A DNA stretch of 64,000 nt from Marthasterias glacialis (GCA_911728455.2 OU452228.1:11484104-11548103), one strand, 5' to 3'. Numbered from the stretch's first letter, positions 48,501 to 53,249 are shown. Notes: generated by a model not told the origin, from the letters alone. Made by a program: numbers and translations.

Positions 48501-49756
48501 GCTTTTCAGGGGCCAAGAGGGGTGGCGGGGGGGGGGGGGTTGTAAGTTTATGGGGGGATGCTTTTTAAATACAATTTCAAACATTATAGGTTTTTTAAAC
48601 GTACTGTATATGAAGGCATACAACTCACAGACTTAATCAGGACCTGCCTTTTGTCAACTTTTTATGGGTTAATTATGAGTTCTTTGGGATGGCGCCTATT
48701 AGCATTTTTTTGTGGGGGGGAGGGGCATACCCCCAGGCTCCAACCTCCCTGTGGCTCATCGCTGAAGTTACTCCTAAAAAATTAATGGTATATTTTCATA
48801 TTACAGTGCTTTGTTTACCCTAGAAGTGATGAGTATAAAGCAACCAGCACATCAGTTTCATTTTGCCTTGTCTCGCTCCATACAAAAGTTTTGTAGTGCA
48901 TAGTATTTGTATATTAACGTCATTTACTATAAGTGATGGACACAAAGCAAACAACACATCAACTTAATATTGCTCAGTCTTCCCCTATGCAAACGTTTTT
49001 GTACCTCATCGACACGTAATGGAAATACATTGAGAAATGTCAAAAAGGAAAAAAGGTCTGAGATACGAAGAAATCGATTGGGGAAAGAATGTGAAGGGTG
49101 GGGTGTGGAGAGCATGGTGCAAGCCACAAGGGCATATAGGTGTCTTTGGACACCATTTTGAATCTGGACACTCTACTTCTTTTATTTATATATTACCGCA
49201 TTGTAAGTAAGCAATATGCCATTTGTGAGTTAGGTTTGAATAATGTCTGGTACAAATGACTGCTTAAAATTGACTTGACCTCAGACTAGAGACAGTTGCC
49301 ATATAACTATGTGACATGGTTCTGGGCAAGCATTTTTACATAAGAGTGAGTGGAAATCATACACAATTCTGAATGAGCGTGTATGGCACAATGGTACCAG
49401 GCTTTGCCCATCTGGAGGTATAAAAAAACTTGCCCCAAACCAGTCGGCATTGCAACACTGTCTTTAGTCTGGGAAATCCAATTTGAGCACTCACATGTGA
49501 CCAATCAAATCATTGTACCAGACTTGATTCCAAATCGAACTTGCAAACCACTTATTTGGACACCCTTTTCCAAATTTACAGATATTTTGGATACCTTTTG
49601 TTTGCAAAATTTAGGGCTGCATATTGCAAGGGGGTGCAAAATAGGTCCACCATTGTGTACTCACCCTTTCAGCATGAGGTCTGGTACCCCATAGTTCTTA
49701 CTGTCATGTTCCACTTCAACTGCTCCAACTGGTGCTGCTTGGAATCCTGATGCCAT
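6485..49756 (-). CDS. POMP: POMP/UMP1 proteasome maturation protein, gene span, 3' end outside window
   Basis: This is the host gene of the window. POMP is a small dedicated chaperone that binds half-proteasomes, helps place the beta subunits on the alpha ring, and is the first substrate degraded by the finished 20S core. The coding join on the minus strand is 49756-49665, 13050-12990, 8070-7969 and 6578-6485, giving 116 codons plus one base. Human POMP is 141 residues, so about 22-25 C-terminal residues are missing. From memory of the human protein, the clear matches are SHPLEESEKF (human SHPLELSEKNF), APLKLQMEIHAAKQ (human APLKLQMEFKAVQQ), LPSSNAALDTL, and DEMIGFEDFLN (human DETIGFEDILN). 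All junctions keep frame and use AG/GT. Intron sizes are 36,614, 4,919 and 1,390 bp. The terminal exon (human ...EPHLMVEYKLGLL) was searched for by eye in 1-6484 and not found. No signal peptide or membrane segment is visible, as expected for a cytosolic/nuclear factor. Confidence 0.95.
7729..7905. repeat. Foldback MITE, GGCCCAATTTCATAGAGC family
   Basis: Arms of the type GGCCCAATTTCATAGAGCTG and CTTAAGC are inverted at the two ends. The middle contains ACCAGTCAAAGATGGTGCAT and GGCTGGTAACCTTATTCTG, which recur in the copies at 36642 and 36849. It sits in the intron between POMP exons 7969 and 6578. Confidence 0.8.
7969..8070 (-). CDS. POMP: POMP internal exon (APLKLQMEIHAAKQ)
   Basis: The exon has 102 bp, exactly 34 codons. 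The acceptor is TGTTTGTTTGCAG and the donor is CAG|GTATCT. It reads from YWNRSQQQEF through LRKTQGLHAPLKLQMEIHA to AKQ. The G-L-x-A-P-L-K-L-Q-M-E core is the most conserved segment of the UMP1 family and identifies the gene on its own. Confidence 0.97.
8750..8900 (-). repeat. SINE family C fragment
   Basis: It shares TTTGCATCGGGATAAAGAA, ACCAATG..TGTTAAGCACTGTAT and TACTTTCCCC(T/C)GAGT with the family C copies at 11690, 23928 and 49850. The tRNA-like head is largely lost. Confidence 0.65.
9645..9902 (-). repeat. SINE tail type B, 3' part, split by a transposon
   Basis: It runs from the 3' end (GGAGTCTTATATAGCGCACA) through GAGACCCATTTATGTAGCACC and GCAAACCCCTTCTCTTAGCG to ATCCAAAGGACAAAGCAATA. 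The sequence resumes at 11546 after the 9907-11541 insertion, so both parts are one element. Confidence 0.88.
9907..11541. mobile_element. TTAA-flanked (piggyBac-type) non-autonomous element, 1,635 bp
   Basis: Perfect 16-bp terminal inverted repeats (AGGTACACACCGGCTT) are bordered on both sides by TTAA (9903-9906 and 11542-11545). The insertion is proven by the interrupted SINE, whose halves join through a single TTAA. A subterminal hairpin (TTTATCCGAACC...GGTTCAGATAAA) lies at about 10048-10080. A GC-rich core occupies about 10270-10760, including a run of C at about 10627-10643. No transposase frame was recognised; the longest open frames are under 80 codons. TTAA duplication is the hallmark of the piggyBac superfamily; the exact family is not assigned. 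Confidence 0.88.
11546..11660 (-). repeat. SINE tail type B, tRNA head part (continues 9645-9902)
   Basis: On the minus strand the head has box B GGTTTGAGTCCC and a GGACTCAAGCGCTGG anticodon region. Its downstream end GACACTTAA joins the tail across the TTAA site. Confidence 0.85.
11690..11880 (-). repeat. SINE family C copy with tRNA-like head
   Basis: Minus-strand boxes A (GGTCTAGTGGTCAAGAC) and B (GGGTTCGAATCCC) are intact. The flanking AGCACTGTTTACTCAGTACT and the CTTGGGTGGG junction match the family C units at 23928-24437. Confidence 0.8.
11996..12136 (-). repeat. Hairpin MITE, GGTGGCAGCAGAC family, copy 1
   Basis: The arms read GGAGACTTT..GAGGAC then AGGTGGCAGCAGACTTACCA, nearly perfectly inverted around a conserved centre (TCGGAAATGTGCGCATGCTC on the minus strand). 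The arms contain the 5' splice-site consensus GGTAAGT on both strands (plus 12098-12104; minus in 12030-12025). It lies in the POMP intron 8071-12989. Confidence 0.85.
12540..12920 (-). repeat. SINE tail type A, split by a hairpin MITE
   Basis: The tail part (12540-12690) shows the minus-strand GCAAGGGTAGATATTATTG segment and AGTAATTATAGTTAAGTGTC. The tRNA head (12840-12915, box B GGTTTGAATCCC) follows after the MITE at 12700-12837. The two parts are collinear with the intact type A copy at 4080. Confidence 0.8.
12700..12837 (+). repeat. Hairpin MITE, GGTGGCAGCAGAC family, copy 2
   Basis: It has the same arms and centre as copy 1 (GGAAATGTGCGCATGCTCAT) in the opposite orientation. It is inserted into a SINE at the junction of tail and tRNA head, which fixes its approximate borders. 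Confidence 0.85.
12990..13050 (-). CDS. POMP: POMP internal exon (SHPLEESEKF)
   Basis: This 61-bp exon is flanked by the acceptor TACTTGCAG and the donor GTAAGTGTT. Its first base completes the glycine codon split with the previous exon, and it then reads PSSIKESLTSSHPLEESEKF. The SHPLE-SEK block is one of the recognisable stretches of POMP. It ends in phase 0 before the next exon, which starts YWN. Confidence 0.93.
13438..13614. repeat. TA-type MITE, CCTTTATCATGCTGCCACCA family, copy A
   Basis: The terminal arms (GGCCTTTATCATGCTGCC and inverse) frame a body with CCTCGGTTTGGTTACATTGG. A second copy is at 28155-28324. TA dinucleotides flank both arms, compatible with a Tc1/mariner-type duplication. 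It sits in the 36.6-kb POMP intron. Confidence 0.75.
13710..13760 (+). repeat. GGCTCN-rich imperfect hexamer array
   Basis: Degenerate repeats of GGCTCT/GGCTCA/GGCTAC lie here, with an echo at 13825-13850. Low-complexity sequence; no function implied. Confidence 0.6.
13761..15426. other. Intron sequence, nothing recognised
   Basis: AT-rich intronic sequence without recognisable exons, SINE heads or clear inverted repeats. G-rich runs occur near 14205-14243. Confidence 0.5.
15427..15585. repeat. Foldback MITE, GCAGTCGATTTCACNAAGC family, copy 1
   Basis: Terminal arms of about 19 bp (GCAGTAGATTTCACGAAGC and inverse GCAGTCGATTTCACCAAAC) are present. The interior (AGTGTGATGTCACA, ACAAATCACTATGCATCTTA) is nearly the same as copy 2 at 31076-31240. 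Confidence 0.82.
15586..19690. other. Intron sequence with remnants
   Basis: No exon was seen. A GTAGCCAGGG motif with a poly-G run lies at 15878-15904, a common repeat end also echoed near 47092. At 17534-17600 is a short remnant (CAGGGTTCTCCCCAGGATTT) of the element found whole at 53385-53701. CA repeats lie at 19254-19270. The rest is unclassified. Confidence 0.5.
19691..20232. mobile_element. Probable TTAA-type MITE, carrying a nested hAT-like MITE
   Basis: The right end is ...CACACCTT followed by TTAA at 20233-20236, with subterminal CAATGTTG. The left end near 19691 (AGGTGACCCAACAT) is a degenerate match to the inverted right end (AGGTGTGCACAACAT). Its right half is alignable by eye to the element at 41993-42318 (TATACCATG, TTTGTAAATCTGTG, ACATTT). 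The left border is uncertain. A younger MITE interrupts it. Confidence 0.6.
19808..20042. mobile_element. hAT-like MITE with 8-bp target duplication
   Basis: The terminal arms match at 36 of 38 positions, beginning CAAAGATTATAGAGTGCCGA and continuing into AAGATGGGGAAC. Perfect 8-bp direct repeats ATTTTCAC lie at 19800-19807 and 20043-20050. The 8-bp duplication fits the hAT superfamily. The interior has no coding potential. The insertion is nested in the 19691-20232 element. Confidence 0.85.
20237..21277. other. Intron sequence, nothing recognised
   Basis: AT-rich, without recognised exons or repeats, apart from a C-rich run at 21244-21267 next to the following element. Confidence 0.5.
21286..21738. 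mobile_element. hAT-like non-autonomous element with GAGACC-rich arms
   Basis: The ends read CAGTGTT...AACACTG with flanks GCTTCATA (21278-21285) and GCTTTATA (21739-21746), a 7-of-8 match to an 8-bp target duplication. Both arms are built of degenerate GAGACC/AAGACC hexamers (21300-21400 and about 21580-21730), which makes the long inverted region imprecise. The CAGTG terminus and 8-bp duplication suit hAT. No transposase frame is present. Confidence 0.75.
21747..23927. other. Intron sequence with microsatellites and repeat copies
   Basis: A C run lies at about 22120-22136 and (TTC)n at 22626-22653. At 22805-22975 is a forward copy of the GGGCACC repeat seen at 3380-3545, and at 22999-23060 a partial copy of the 238-362 MITE family. 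A G run lies near 23707-23719. The longest open stretch in the region (22055-22576, plus) is proline/serine-rich low-complexity translation that I do not regard as a gene. Confidence 0.5.
23928..24437 (+). repeat. Two tandem 255-bp SINE family C units
   Basis: Unit 1 is 23928-24182 and unit 2 is 24183-24437, with the start of a third unit at 24438-24455. The units differ at only about three positions. Each holds a tRNA-like domain with a paired D arm (GTCTAGTGGTTAAGAC), a TGGGTTCGAATCCCA T arm and an AGT-like anticodon loop, followed by a TTTTTTT run and an imperfect ACAGTGCTTATCACACATCG tail. The tandem state and near identity show a recent local duplication. Confidence 0.88.
24669..24965 (+). 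repeat. tRNA-Leu-derived SINE, tail type A
   Basis: The head GTCATGGCCGAGCGG has box B GGTTCGAATCCC. The tail contains ATAATTGCTTCTAATTACCC, AAATGGGTACCTGCGAGGGC and GCTGCATACTCCAAAGGAGT. Nearly full length. Confidence 0.87.
25454..25745 (+). repeat. SINE tail type A, head truncated
   Basis: It starts inside the tRNA anticodon arm (GCATCGGACTCAAGTTCTGA), lacks box B, and continues with the type A tail (CATAATTGCTCCTCTTAGCC). It follows a piece of a foldback element at 25385-25450 related to 37186-37308. Confidence 0.75.
26377..26665 (+). repeat. SINE family D, tRNA-like head with TGGGTTTTCCCC body
   Basis: Box A-like GGCTCCGTGGTT and box B GGTTCGAAACCC are followed by GATTGCATGGGGTTTTCCCC, TCCTCCCACATCTAAA and an AAATAAATAAA-type tail. 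A 3' piece of the same family is at 30936-31050. Confidence 0.75.
26855..26926 (+). repeat. (AATC)n microsatellite
   Basis: About 18 imperfect AATC/AACC units. Confidence 0.9.
27480..27870. repeat. Degenerate GGGGACC/GAGGACC repeat block
   Basis: Words such as GTGGGGAC, GTCCCCACAAGGAC, GAGGACC and TTCTATTGTTCC recur at irregular spacing over about 390 bp. It looks like a decayed tandem or foldback repeat. Borders are uncertain. Confidence 0.45.
28155..28324. repeat. TA-type MITE, copy B (see 13438-13614)
   Basis: The interior and right arm (ATGATAAAGGTCTAT) are almost identical to copy A. The left terminal bases are replaced or lost. Confidence 0.75.
29128..29213 (+). repeat. Tandem array of a 20-bp unit
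   Basis: About 4.3 copies of CTTGTAGCTCATCCAACAAA with one or two changes per unit. It stands directly before a T-rich stretch and a poly-T run at 29270-29295. Confidence 0.92.
29214..30935. other. Intron sequence, nothing recognised
   Basis: No exon was recognised. Contains a poly-T/poly-G tract at 29270-29303 and a short (TA)n at 29808-29820. Confidence 0.5.
30936..31050 (+). repeat. SINE family D, 3' fragment
   Basis: It shares GTGATTGCGTGGGTTTTCCC and TCCTCCCACATCTAAACC with the copy at 26377. The head is not present. Confidence 0.65.
31076..31240. repeat. Foldback MITE, GCAGTCGATTTCACNAAGC family, copy 2
   Basis: The arms GCAGTCGATTTCACAAAGC and the inverted AGCTTGGTGAAATTGATTGC frame an interior that matches copy 1 at 15427, with a short insertion (ACATGT) near 31195. 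Confidence 0.82.
31242..31510 (-). repeat. SINE tail type B without its tRNA head
   Basis: On the plus strand it shows CCTTATATAGCACACATATC, GAGACCCATTTATGTAGCAC, GCAAACCCCTTCTCTCAGTG and the GGGACATATGGCTTTACGCC block. It stops before the tRNA region, so it is 5'-truncated. Confidence 0.8.
31746..31987. mobile_element. TA-flanked MITE, CTCTCTAAATGTAAAAGAGTG family
   Basis: Inverted termini (CTCTCTAAATGTAAAAGAGT, one mismatch) lie between TA dinucleotides at 31744-31745 and 31988-31989. The interior is rich in further GAGTGAAA/TTTCACTC repeats. TA duplication fits the Tc1/mariner superfamily. 242 bp, non-coding. Confidence 0.82.
32114..33220. mobile_element. hAT-like non-autonomous element, about 1.1 kb
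   Basis: The 13-bp inverted ends CAGGCATGAGAAT...ATTCTCATGCCT(G) are flanked by GTGGTGT on both sides (32107-32113 and 33221-33228), consistent with a 7-8-bp target duplication. The interior has a GC-rich block at about 32235-32340, an AT-rich middle and a second CpG-rich block at 32880-33020. The longest frame (32420-32719, plus, 99 codons) is basic but shows no hAT transposase motif that I recognise. Confidence 0.72.
33229..34930. other. Intron sequence, nothing recognised
   Basis: No exons or clear repeats. A short (AAATC)n lies at 33744-33762. Confidence 0.5.
34933..35345 (+). repeat. SINE-like repeat with GAGGAAAACCGGA body
   Basis: The head is weakly tRNA-like (GGTGGCTAGTGTG and GGTTCCATTCCC). 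The body GCTGAATTGCAAAGGACACG and GGCAGCCAGCCACATCAACC is shared with 1659-1765. It is followed by GGAGGGAGGAAAACCGGATA, an inverted relative of the GGTTTTCCCC-TCCTCCCAC motif of family D. Confidence 0.6.
36012..36380 (+). repeat. tRNA-Leu-derived SINE, tail type B, near full length
   Basis: The degenerate head (GTCCTGGCTGAGCATCAAGC, box B-like TTTTGAGTGCCG) is followed by the type B tail: GACGGGACGTTAAGCCATAG, AGTTACACTTATCGCTGAGA, TATAAGGTGTTACATAAATG and an ATT-rich end. Confidence 0.85.
36440..36620 (+). repeat. SINE family E fragment (tRNA-like + TTTGTTCACCCC)
   Basis: A box B-like GTTCAAATCCCG is followed by TTTGTCTTTGTTCACCCCAA, matching 54515-54665. The 5' half of the head is not recognisable. 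Confidence 0.6.
36642..36832. repeat. Foldback MITE, GGCCCAATTTCATAGAGC family
   Basis: The arms GGGCCAATTTCACAGAGCTG and CTTAAGCA are inverted at 36808-36832. The interior contains TTACCAGAATAAGGTTACCG and is inverted relative to the copy at 7729. Confidence 0.83.
36849..37035. repeat. Foldback MITE, GGCCCAATTTCATAGAGC family
   Basis: This second copy lies 16 bp after the first and in the other orientation, with arms GGGCCAAATTTCAGTTGCTT and inverse. The pair is itself a large inverted repeat. Confidence 0.83.
37186..37308. repeat. Short foldback MITE, GGGCCCAATTTCATG family
   Basis: The inverted arms GGGCCCAATTTCATG and CATGAACTTAGGCCC enclose a CTGCTTACCACGGTATTCTG / CAGAATTCCACAGTAAGCAG hairpin. 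A fragment lies at 25385-25450. The terminal motif resembles the neighbouring family but the core differs. Confidence 0.8.
37901..38405. mobile_element. TTAA-flanked MITE, AGRTGGGGTCATAC family, copy 1
   Basis: TTAA lies at 37897-37900 and 38406-38409. The ends AGATGGGGTCATAC and the inverted AGGTAAGGTCATCG are imperfect. The interior shares GGGGTCATACTTTGGTAATG, CCGTTGATAAGAAATC-type and AGAGATCGCCTG words with the copy at 60797. Confidence 0.82.
38706..38840. other. Homopolymer-rich intron segment
   Basis: T-rich runs at 38712-38735 and a G run at about 38823-38836. No gene content is recognised between 38410 and 39260. Confidence 0.5.
39261..39360. repeat. CAGGGCTCGAA-type (hAT-like) remnant
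   Basis: CAGGGCTCGAATTTTACACT plus GGCCGGTGATTTTAGC and GAGCCAGTAGGCC match 62782-62870. Only one end is visible. Confidence 0.5.
39826..40322. repeat. Composite inverted repeat with TTCACACTA ends
   Basis: The motif TTCACACTA or its complement occurs at about 39831, 39951, 40141, 40253 and 40313. The outermost pair is inverted, as is an inner pair starting at 40140. The spacing suggests one MITE inside another, or a duplicated arm. No clear target duplication. Confidence 0.6.
40387..40575 (+). repeat. SINE tail type A, 3' part only
   Basis: It starts in the tail (TTGATTGCTTCTCCTCACCC), continues through GAATGGGTACCTGAAAGGGT and CTGCATACTCCTAAGGAGTT, and ends in AATAATAATAAT. Confidence 0.8.
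41111..41243 (-). repeat. Hairpin MITE, GGTGGCAGCAGAC family, copy 3
   Basis: The arms AGGTGGCAGCAGACCTACCA and inverse are present, with centre TGAGCATGCGAACGTTTCCG on the plus strand. Its 3' arm is shortened compared with copy 1. Confidence 0.82.
41993..42318. mobile_element. TTAA-flanked MITE with 22-bp perfect ends
   Basis: The perfect inverted ends start AGCCCCAGCTCAACATTGGT, between TTAA at 41989-41992 and 42319-42322. The right half is related to 19691-20232. Non-coding, though it overlaps chance open frames. Confidence 0.87.
42746..42799 (+). pseudogene. THAP11-like N-terminal relic
   Basis: A 17-codon frame reads MPGFTCCVPHCYRFSVP and then stops. From memory, human THAP11 starts MPGFTCCVPGCY, so 11 of the first 12 residues agree, including the first cysteines of the C2CH THAP zinc finger. 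RFSVP resembles the later RFYxFPKD segment of THAP domains, as if about ten residues between were deleted. Nothing downstream continues the domain. It may be a relic of a THAP gene or of a P-type transposon carrying one. Just upstream are a TAAATATATA stretch (42646-42656) and GCGCCATCTT (42638-42647). The match is short, so confidence is moderate. Confidence 0.45.
42800..45690. other. Intron sequence, nothing recognised
   Basis: Homopolymer runs near 43362-43376 (G) and 43777-43788 (C) and a short (TTAA)n at 44171-44183. No exon or full repeat was identified. Confidence 0.5.
45695..46127 (+). repeat. SINE tail type B, decayed, split by a TTAA MITE
   Basis: The head is decayed (GTGCACCAGACTCAAGTTAT). 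The tail TGTCCTACGGATGGGACGTG is followed, after the insertion at 45897-46073, by AGAGAAGGGGTTTG and TACTTAAATGAGTCTCATAA. Confidence 0.75.
45897..46073. mobile_element. TTAA-flanked MITE, GCCCGGTTCATACTTCACG family
   Basis: The inverted ends GCCCGGTTCATACTTCACG and GCGCGGTTCAAACTTCACG lie between TTAA at 45893-45896 and 46074-46077. Interruption of the SINE tail confirms the borders. 177 bp; the interior repeats GCGAATTTGA/CAAATTCGC. Confidence 0.87.
46128..49664. other. Intron sequence next to the POMP start exon
   Basis: No additional exon was recognised. C or G runs at about 46426-46442, 47108-47117, 47136-47147 and 48528-48540 are the main low-complexity features. A GTGGTGTAACTAAGGGGGG repeat end lies at 47096-47117. 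Confidence 0.5.
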
Positions 49757-49765
49757 GTTTGTATT
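49665..49765 (-). CDS. POMP: POMP exon with start codon
   Basis: The exon has nine bases of 5' UTR followed by ATG at 49756-49754 in a good context (AACATGG), then 30 codons and two bases. It begins MASGFQAAPVGAVEVEHD and ends in DLMLKG. The donor is GG|GTGAGT. The acceptor is a long pyrimidine/TG tract ending GTGTGTGTGCAG at 49766-49769, so a further upstream exon must exist. The N-terminal residues differ strongly from vertebrate POMP, which is normal for this part of the family. The LLRKG-like end of the exon (LMLKG) aligns with human LLRKG and supports the join to the next exon. Confidence 0.9.
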
Positions 49766-49849
49766 CTGCACACACACAAGAAGAAGATAAAAACCAAGGA
49801 ACCATTACAACTTTGACAAATTTAATTTTTTTTTAACAGCGGTTTACTT

Positions 49850-49976
49850 TGCATCGGGGATAAAGATTATTATTTGTGTTTTTTACCCATACACCAATGT
49901 GTGTTAAGCACAGTATACTCAGTACTTTCCCCAAGTTCTGTGAGACAAAAAAAACATAAACATATTCCTCGGGTGG
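49850..49976 (-). repeat. SINE family C, split by a hAT-like MITE
   Basis: It shares GCATCGGGGATAAAGA, TTAAGCACAGTATACTCAGT and CTCGGGTGG with the other family C copies. The tRNA part resumes at 50352 with GGGTGGGATTCGAACCC. Confidence 0.78.
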
Positions 49977-50351
49977 CAGGCCTTGCGCTTAAGCTTTTTG
50001 TAGAGTAGCCCAAGGGGCTAGTAAACTGTACATTTTACTTGCCCACAGGAAGTTTTTGTTGCCAAAATTTTAAACATGTATTTTGTCATAAATGTATCTT
50101 TCTGATACTAATGGTGGTGATCACAACCAGTTAAACAGTCAAATGAAGTTACACTCACACACCCAAAAATAAATTAACACATTTCCAAAATGTATTTATT
50201 CATATCTGAAAAGGAAGAAGTTTGAGCATTATAAACAAGTAAGTGGCACAGTTTTTAGTAGCCCACAGGGCAAGTTGAAAAGTGGTATTTACTAGCCCAT
50301 AACAGTTTTTACTAGACAATGTACGCCGCGCTAGTGTTAAGTGTGAGCCCT
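49977..50351. mobile_element. hAT-like MITE with CAGGGCTC-type end
   Basis: The left end CAGGCCTTGCGCTTAA and the inverted right end CAGGGCTCACACTTAA agree at about 11-12 of 16 bases. GGGTGG appears on both sides of the insertion. It interrupts a family C SINE, which fixes the borders. The interior repeats TAGCCCA..GGGCTAGTAAA and CCCACAGG. Confidence 0.68.
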
Positions 50352-51136
50352 GGGTGGGATTCGAACCCACGTCCTTTACTGGAAATTTCCCGGGAAATTT
50401 GTCTTGTGTGAAAGAGGCTCAAGTGGACAAAATGGAAAATCTATAATACTAGAGAACATCACTAGCTTTCCTTTGATGTTTAGTCTGATCGAGTGCGTAA
50501 GTGCATTCTAGTGATATGTCAGTCTAAATAAATTGACACCTAAAACAAAGTATGACTGATCGTCATTTGAGAAAACAGGCAGAGCATATTTAAATGTCCT
50601 TCATCACCTCCGAATTAATCATAACACTCATTTAGCCAGATGCAATTTTAAGAAATTAAGTTGTCTCCTATGTATCAAAACAAATCATAAGACTTTTTTT
50701 TAAATCAAAGAAACCATTTCCTACTTATGCAATCATTGATTGTAGGCAAGAAATTGAAGTTCCATTGGGTACCCAATCAAGATTAGGATTGCATCTCTAA
50801 ACCCAATTAAAAGTTTCCTAGATCACCTTCCGACATTAAAGATAAACTTTAGGGTTGATGGTCACACAAGAAAACCAAAATGATCAGTTTGGATCTGGAA
50901 TCTCACTTATAATAAAGTTTCTGCCATAAACAAGTATCCAGAAAAATACATTTGTCTGAAATACATGTAATGTCAAAGTCACGAATATAAATTGCAGACA
51001 CCCCCCCCCCCAATTGGCCAGAAGTGCCCCCTAGAAAAATTGTGCACCCCCTTGAACCGCCCTAAAATGTAGCCCTAATTCCACCACTGGCTGCAGTGTT
51101 TAATTCCACGTGGCTGCAGTGCGATAAGAGCACTTG

Positions 51137-51325
51137 GTTCTTTTTCGTGCATTAAACAACACACACAGGACCTACACCTTTACATTCCATCCGAAGGACG
51201 CAGCAATAAGTGTCTTGCTTGAGGACACAAGTGTCACGACCGGGACTCGAACCCACACTCTGCTGATCAGAGACACCAGAGCTTGAGTCCGGTGATCTTA
51301 TCCGCTCGGCCACGACACACCACCT
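51137..51325 (-). repeat. tRNA-Leu-derived SINE, tail type B, 3'-truncated
   Basis: The head is good on the minus strand (GTCGTGGCCGAGCGGATAAG, box B GGTTCGAGTCCC). The tail is kept up to the GTGTTGTTTAATGCACG segment. Confidence 0.85.
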
Positions 51326-52171
51326 AAAGGCTAGAGGATACCCAGTAATCAAGCCCCAGCAACATTTAACCAAAAATTTAAACAAACATAAAATTAAGAA
51401 ACACACATGTAAACAACCACATCATCTTCCGATATGATTCTCTTAAAATCTACACAACGTCAGCTAACGTTCATGTTTACATATATTCCGGTTTTGAAAC
51501 TACGGTATCATTAAATTGCTTAAATAGCCCTGCAGTCTCCAGGTCTAGGGAAACATATGCAGAGGCGTCGATCATGAAATATTTATGGCTTAAGATCCGA
51601 GTGGGAATTCAAACTGTGATTAGAAAAGGTCAGAGGAAGATATCGCTACCCAATCTTGGTCAACTTGTTCGTTACGCTTGCACGTAATGCTGACAAAAAC
51701 TATAATATGATTACAATAATATAGACCATATTTGTATTTTCCACTCCTGGCACTCACACCCGCACCCAGAAGACCAAATCCCCACGGTGCCACTACTTTA
51801 ACTCAATTCTTACATCACATCCACAAACAACAAACAACATATGCCGCGTTCAGTTACTGCATAAGTCACTTCGACAAGAAAGTCAGCCTTGAACTTGGCA
51901 AAAAATTGACAAAATTGTACACTTGTCATAGCGAGTTTGTGCAACGCGGTCATGATTTGCCCAGATAAGATTCCTTCCTGAGTGACAAGAGAGAACTGTC
52001 AGATATTACTCAGATCTCTGTCATGACCATAAGAAACATAACCTGTCACAAAGCATCTCTCTAACACCGAGTAGTAAGACTGGTTGGTGACAGTAAGACT
52101 CAATCTCTAAGAATCTAACTTGAAGCACAATTCCTCATACAGCGGACTTGTCCTCATGTCCTTCTATCTAC

Positions 52172-52201
<30 letters not shown>
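52172..52201 (+). repeat. (ATT)n microsatellite
   Basis: Ten ATT units. It may be the tail of a lost SINE. Confidence 0.9.
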
Positions 52202-52202
<1 letters not shown>

Positions 52203-52304
52203 GTTATACATTTTGGGTAATGAAACCAAGGATGCCTCATAAGTGAAATTAATCACTGTAGCTCTCAAGCCTGAGGAAACCTGTAAACAAGGGTGTTTCC
52301 TATG

Positions 52305-52540
52305 TGAACAAGAAACACCTGGGTAATTCCCCAACTCTTCTGGGTTCTTTTACGTGCACTACAAATCCTAGTACACGGGACCTATAGCTTAATGTCCCAT
52401 CCGAAGGTCAAAGCAATTGTGGTAACGTATCTTGCTCAAGGACACAAGTACCATGACCGGGTTTCGAACCCACTTTCTGCTGCCGACAACACCAGAAGTT
52501 GATCCGGCGATCTAGACCGCTCGGCCACGACATTCCACGA
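52305..52540 (-). repeat. tRNA-Leu-derived SINE, tail type B, 3'-truncated
   Basis: Head GTCGTGGCCGAGCGGTCTAG with box B GGTTTCGAAACCC-like sequence. The tail (GGACATTAAGCTATAG, AAAAGAACCCAGAAGAG) ends at CCCAGGTGTTTC. Confidence 0.85.
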
Positions 52541-53165
52541 CTCTCCAACACTTCTTTCAGACAATACAAACTGCTGATGGGCAAGGACTCTTGGGTCGTG
52601 TCAGAAGTAGCAGTTGTGGCTTGATCATCATGTGAACAAACGGTGAAGCACAGGATGCCCATAGCAACACCTTTAGCAACAGCCGCAGCCGTAGCCGCAG
52701 CCGCCATTTCCAACATGGCCTTACAGTCTAGGGGTGTAAGCCAAGCACTGATGTCACAACATTACAAATCATCGTAAACAAAACTGCCAAATCAGAAGTG
52801 TTCACATTCAAGTATGTACAATTGGACAATAACTTTCATTTCATTTCATACATTCAGACGGGACAATACTCTCACAGCAAACACTTTGAAAACAGCCCCG
52901 CCCATCCACATAACAGTTACAAATTTACAAAAAAAATGGCGAAGTTCCTTGATGAATTTTTGAATCTGTAAAATGGGCATCGAGAAAGAGTCTGGCGTCG
53001 TGAATGAAGTGCCTGGCTTATAACAACAGCCGGACTCTTATATACAAGTGAGTGCTGTATGGTTGGAGAATCTTTTAAAGGATCATTCTGAATTGATGCA
53101 AAAAGTTTGCTGAAAATACTCAAAAACCACATCATCACCCTCATCACCATCATCATTTGCCTGCA

Positions 53166-53249
53166 GAGCAGCCGACCACAAGTTTCCTCCATGTTCTGCA
53201 ATCCTCGGCTAGCCTTCGGGTTCAGGAAGTTTTCAGTATCTTCCAAAAC
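53166..53249 (+). other. Exon-like open segment with splice signals, unassigned
   Basis: An 84-bp stretch lies between an acceptor-like TTTGCCTGCAG and a donor GTAAGTGTG on the plus strand. Two of the three frames are open. One reads SSRPQVSSMFCNPRLAFGF and continues RKFSVSSKT; I recognise no family. It could equally be chance sequence. Confidence 0.2.

Noticed and set aside
52408-52716. Minus-strand frame starting MLEMAAAATAAAVAKGVAM
   Set aside because: The alanine run comes from an imperfect GCGGCT repeat, and the frame's C-terminal half is SINE sequence. No splice signals or homology support a gene.
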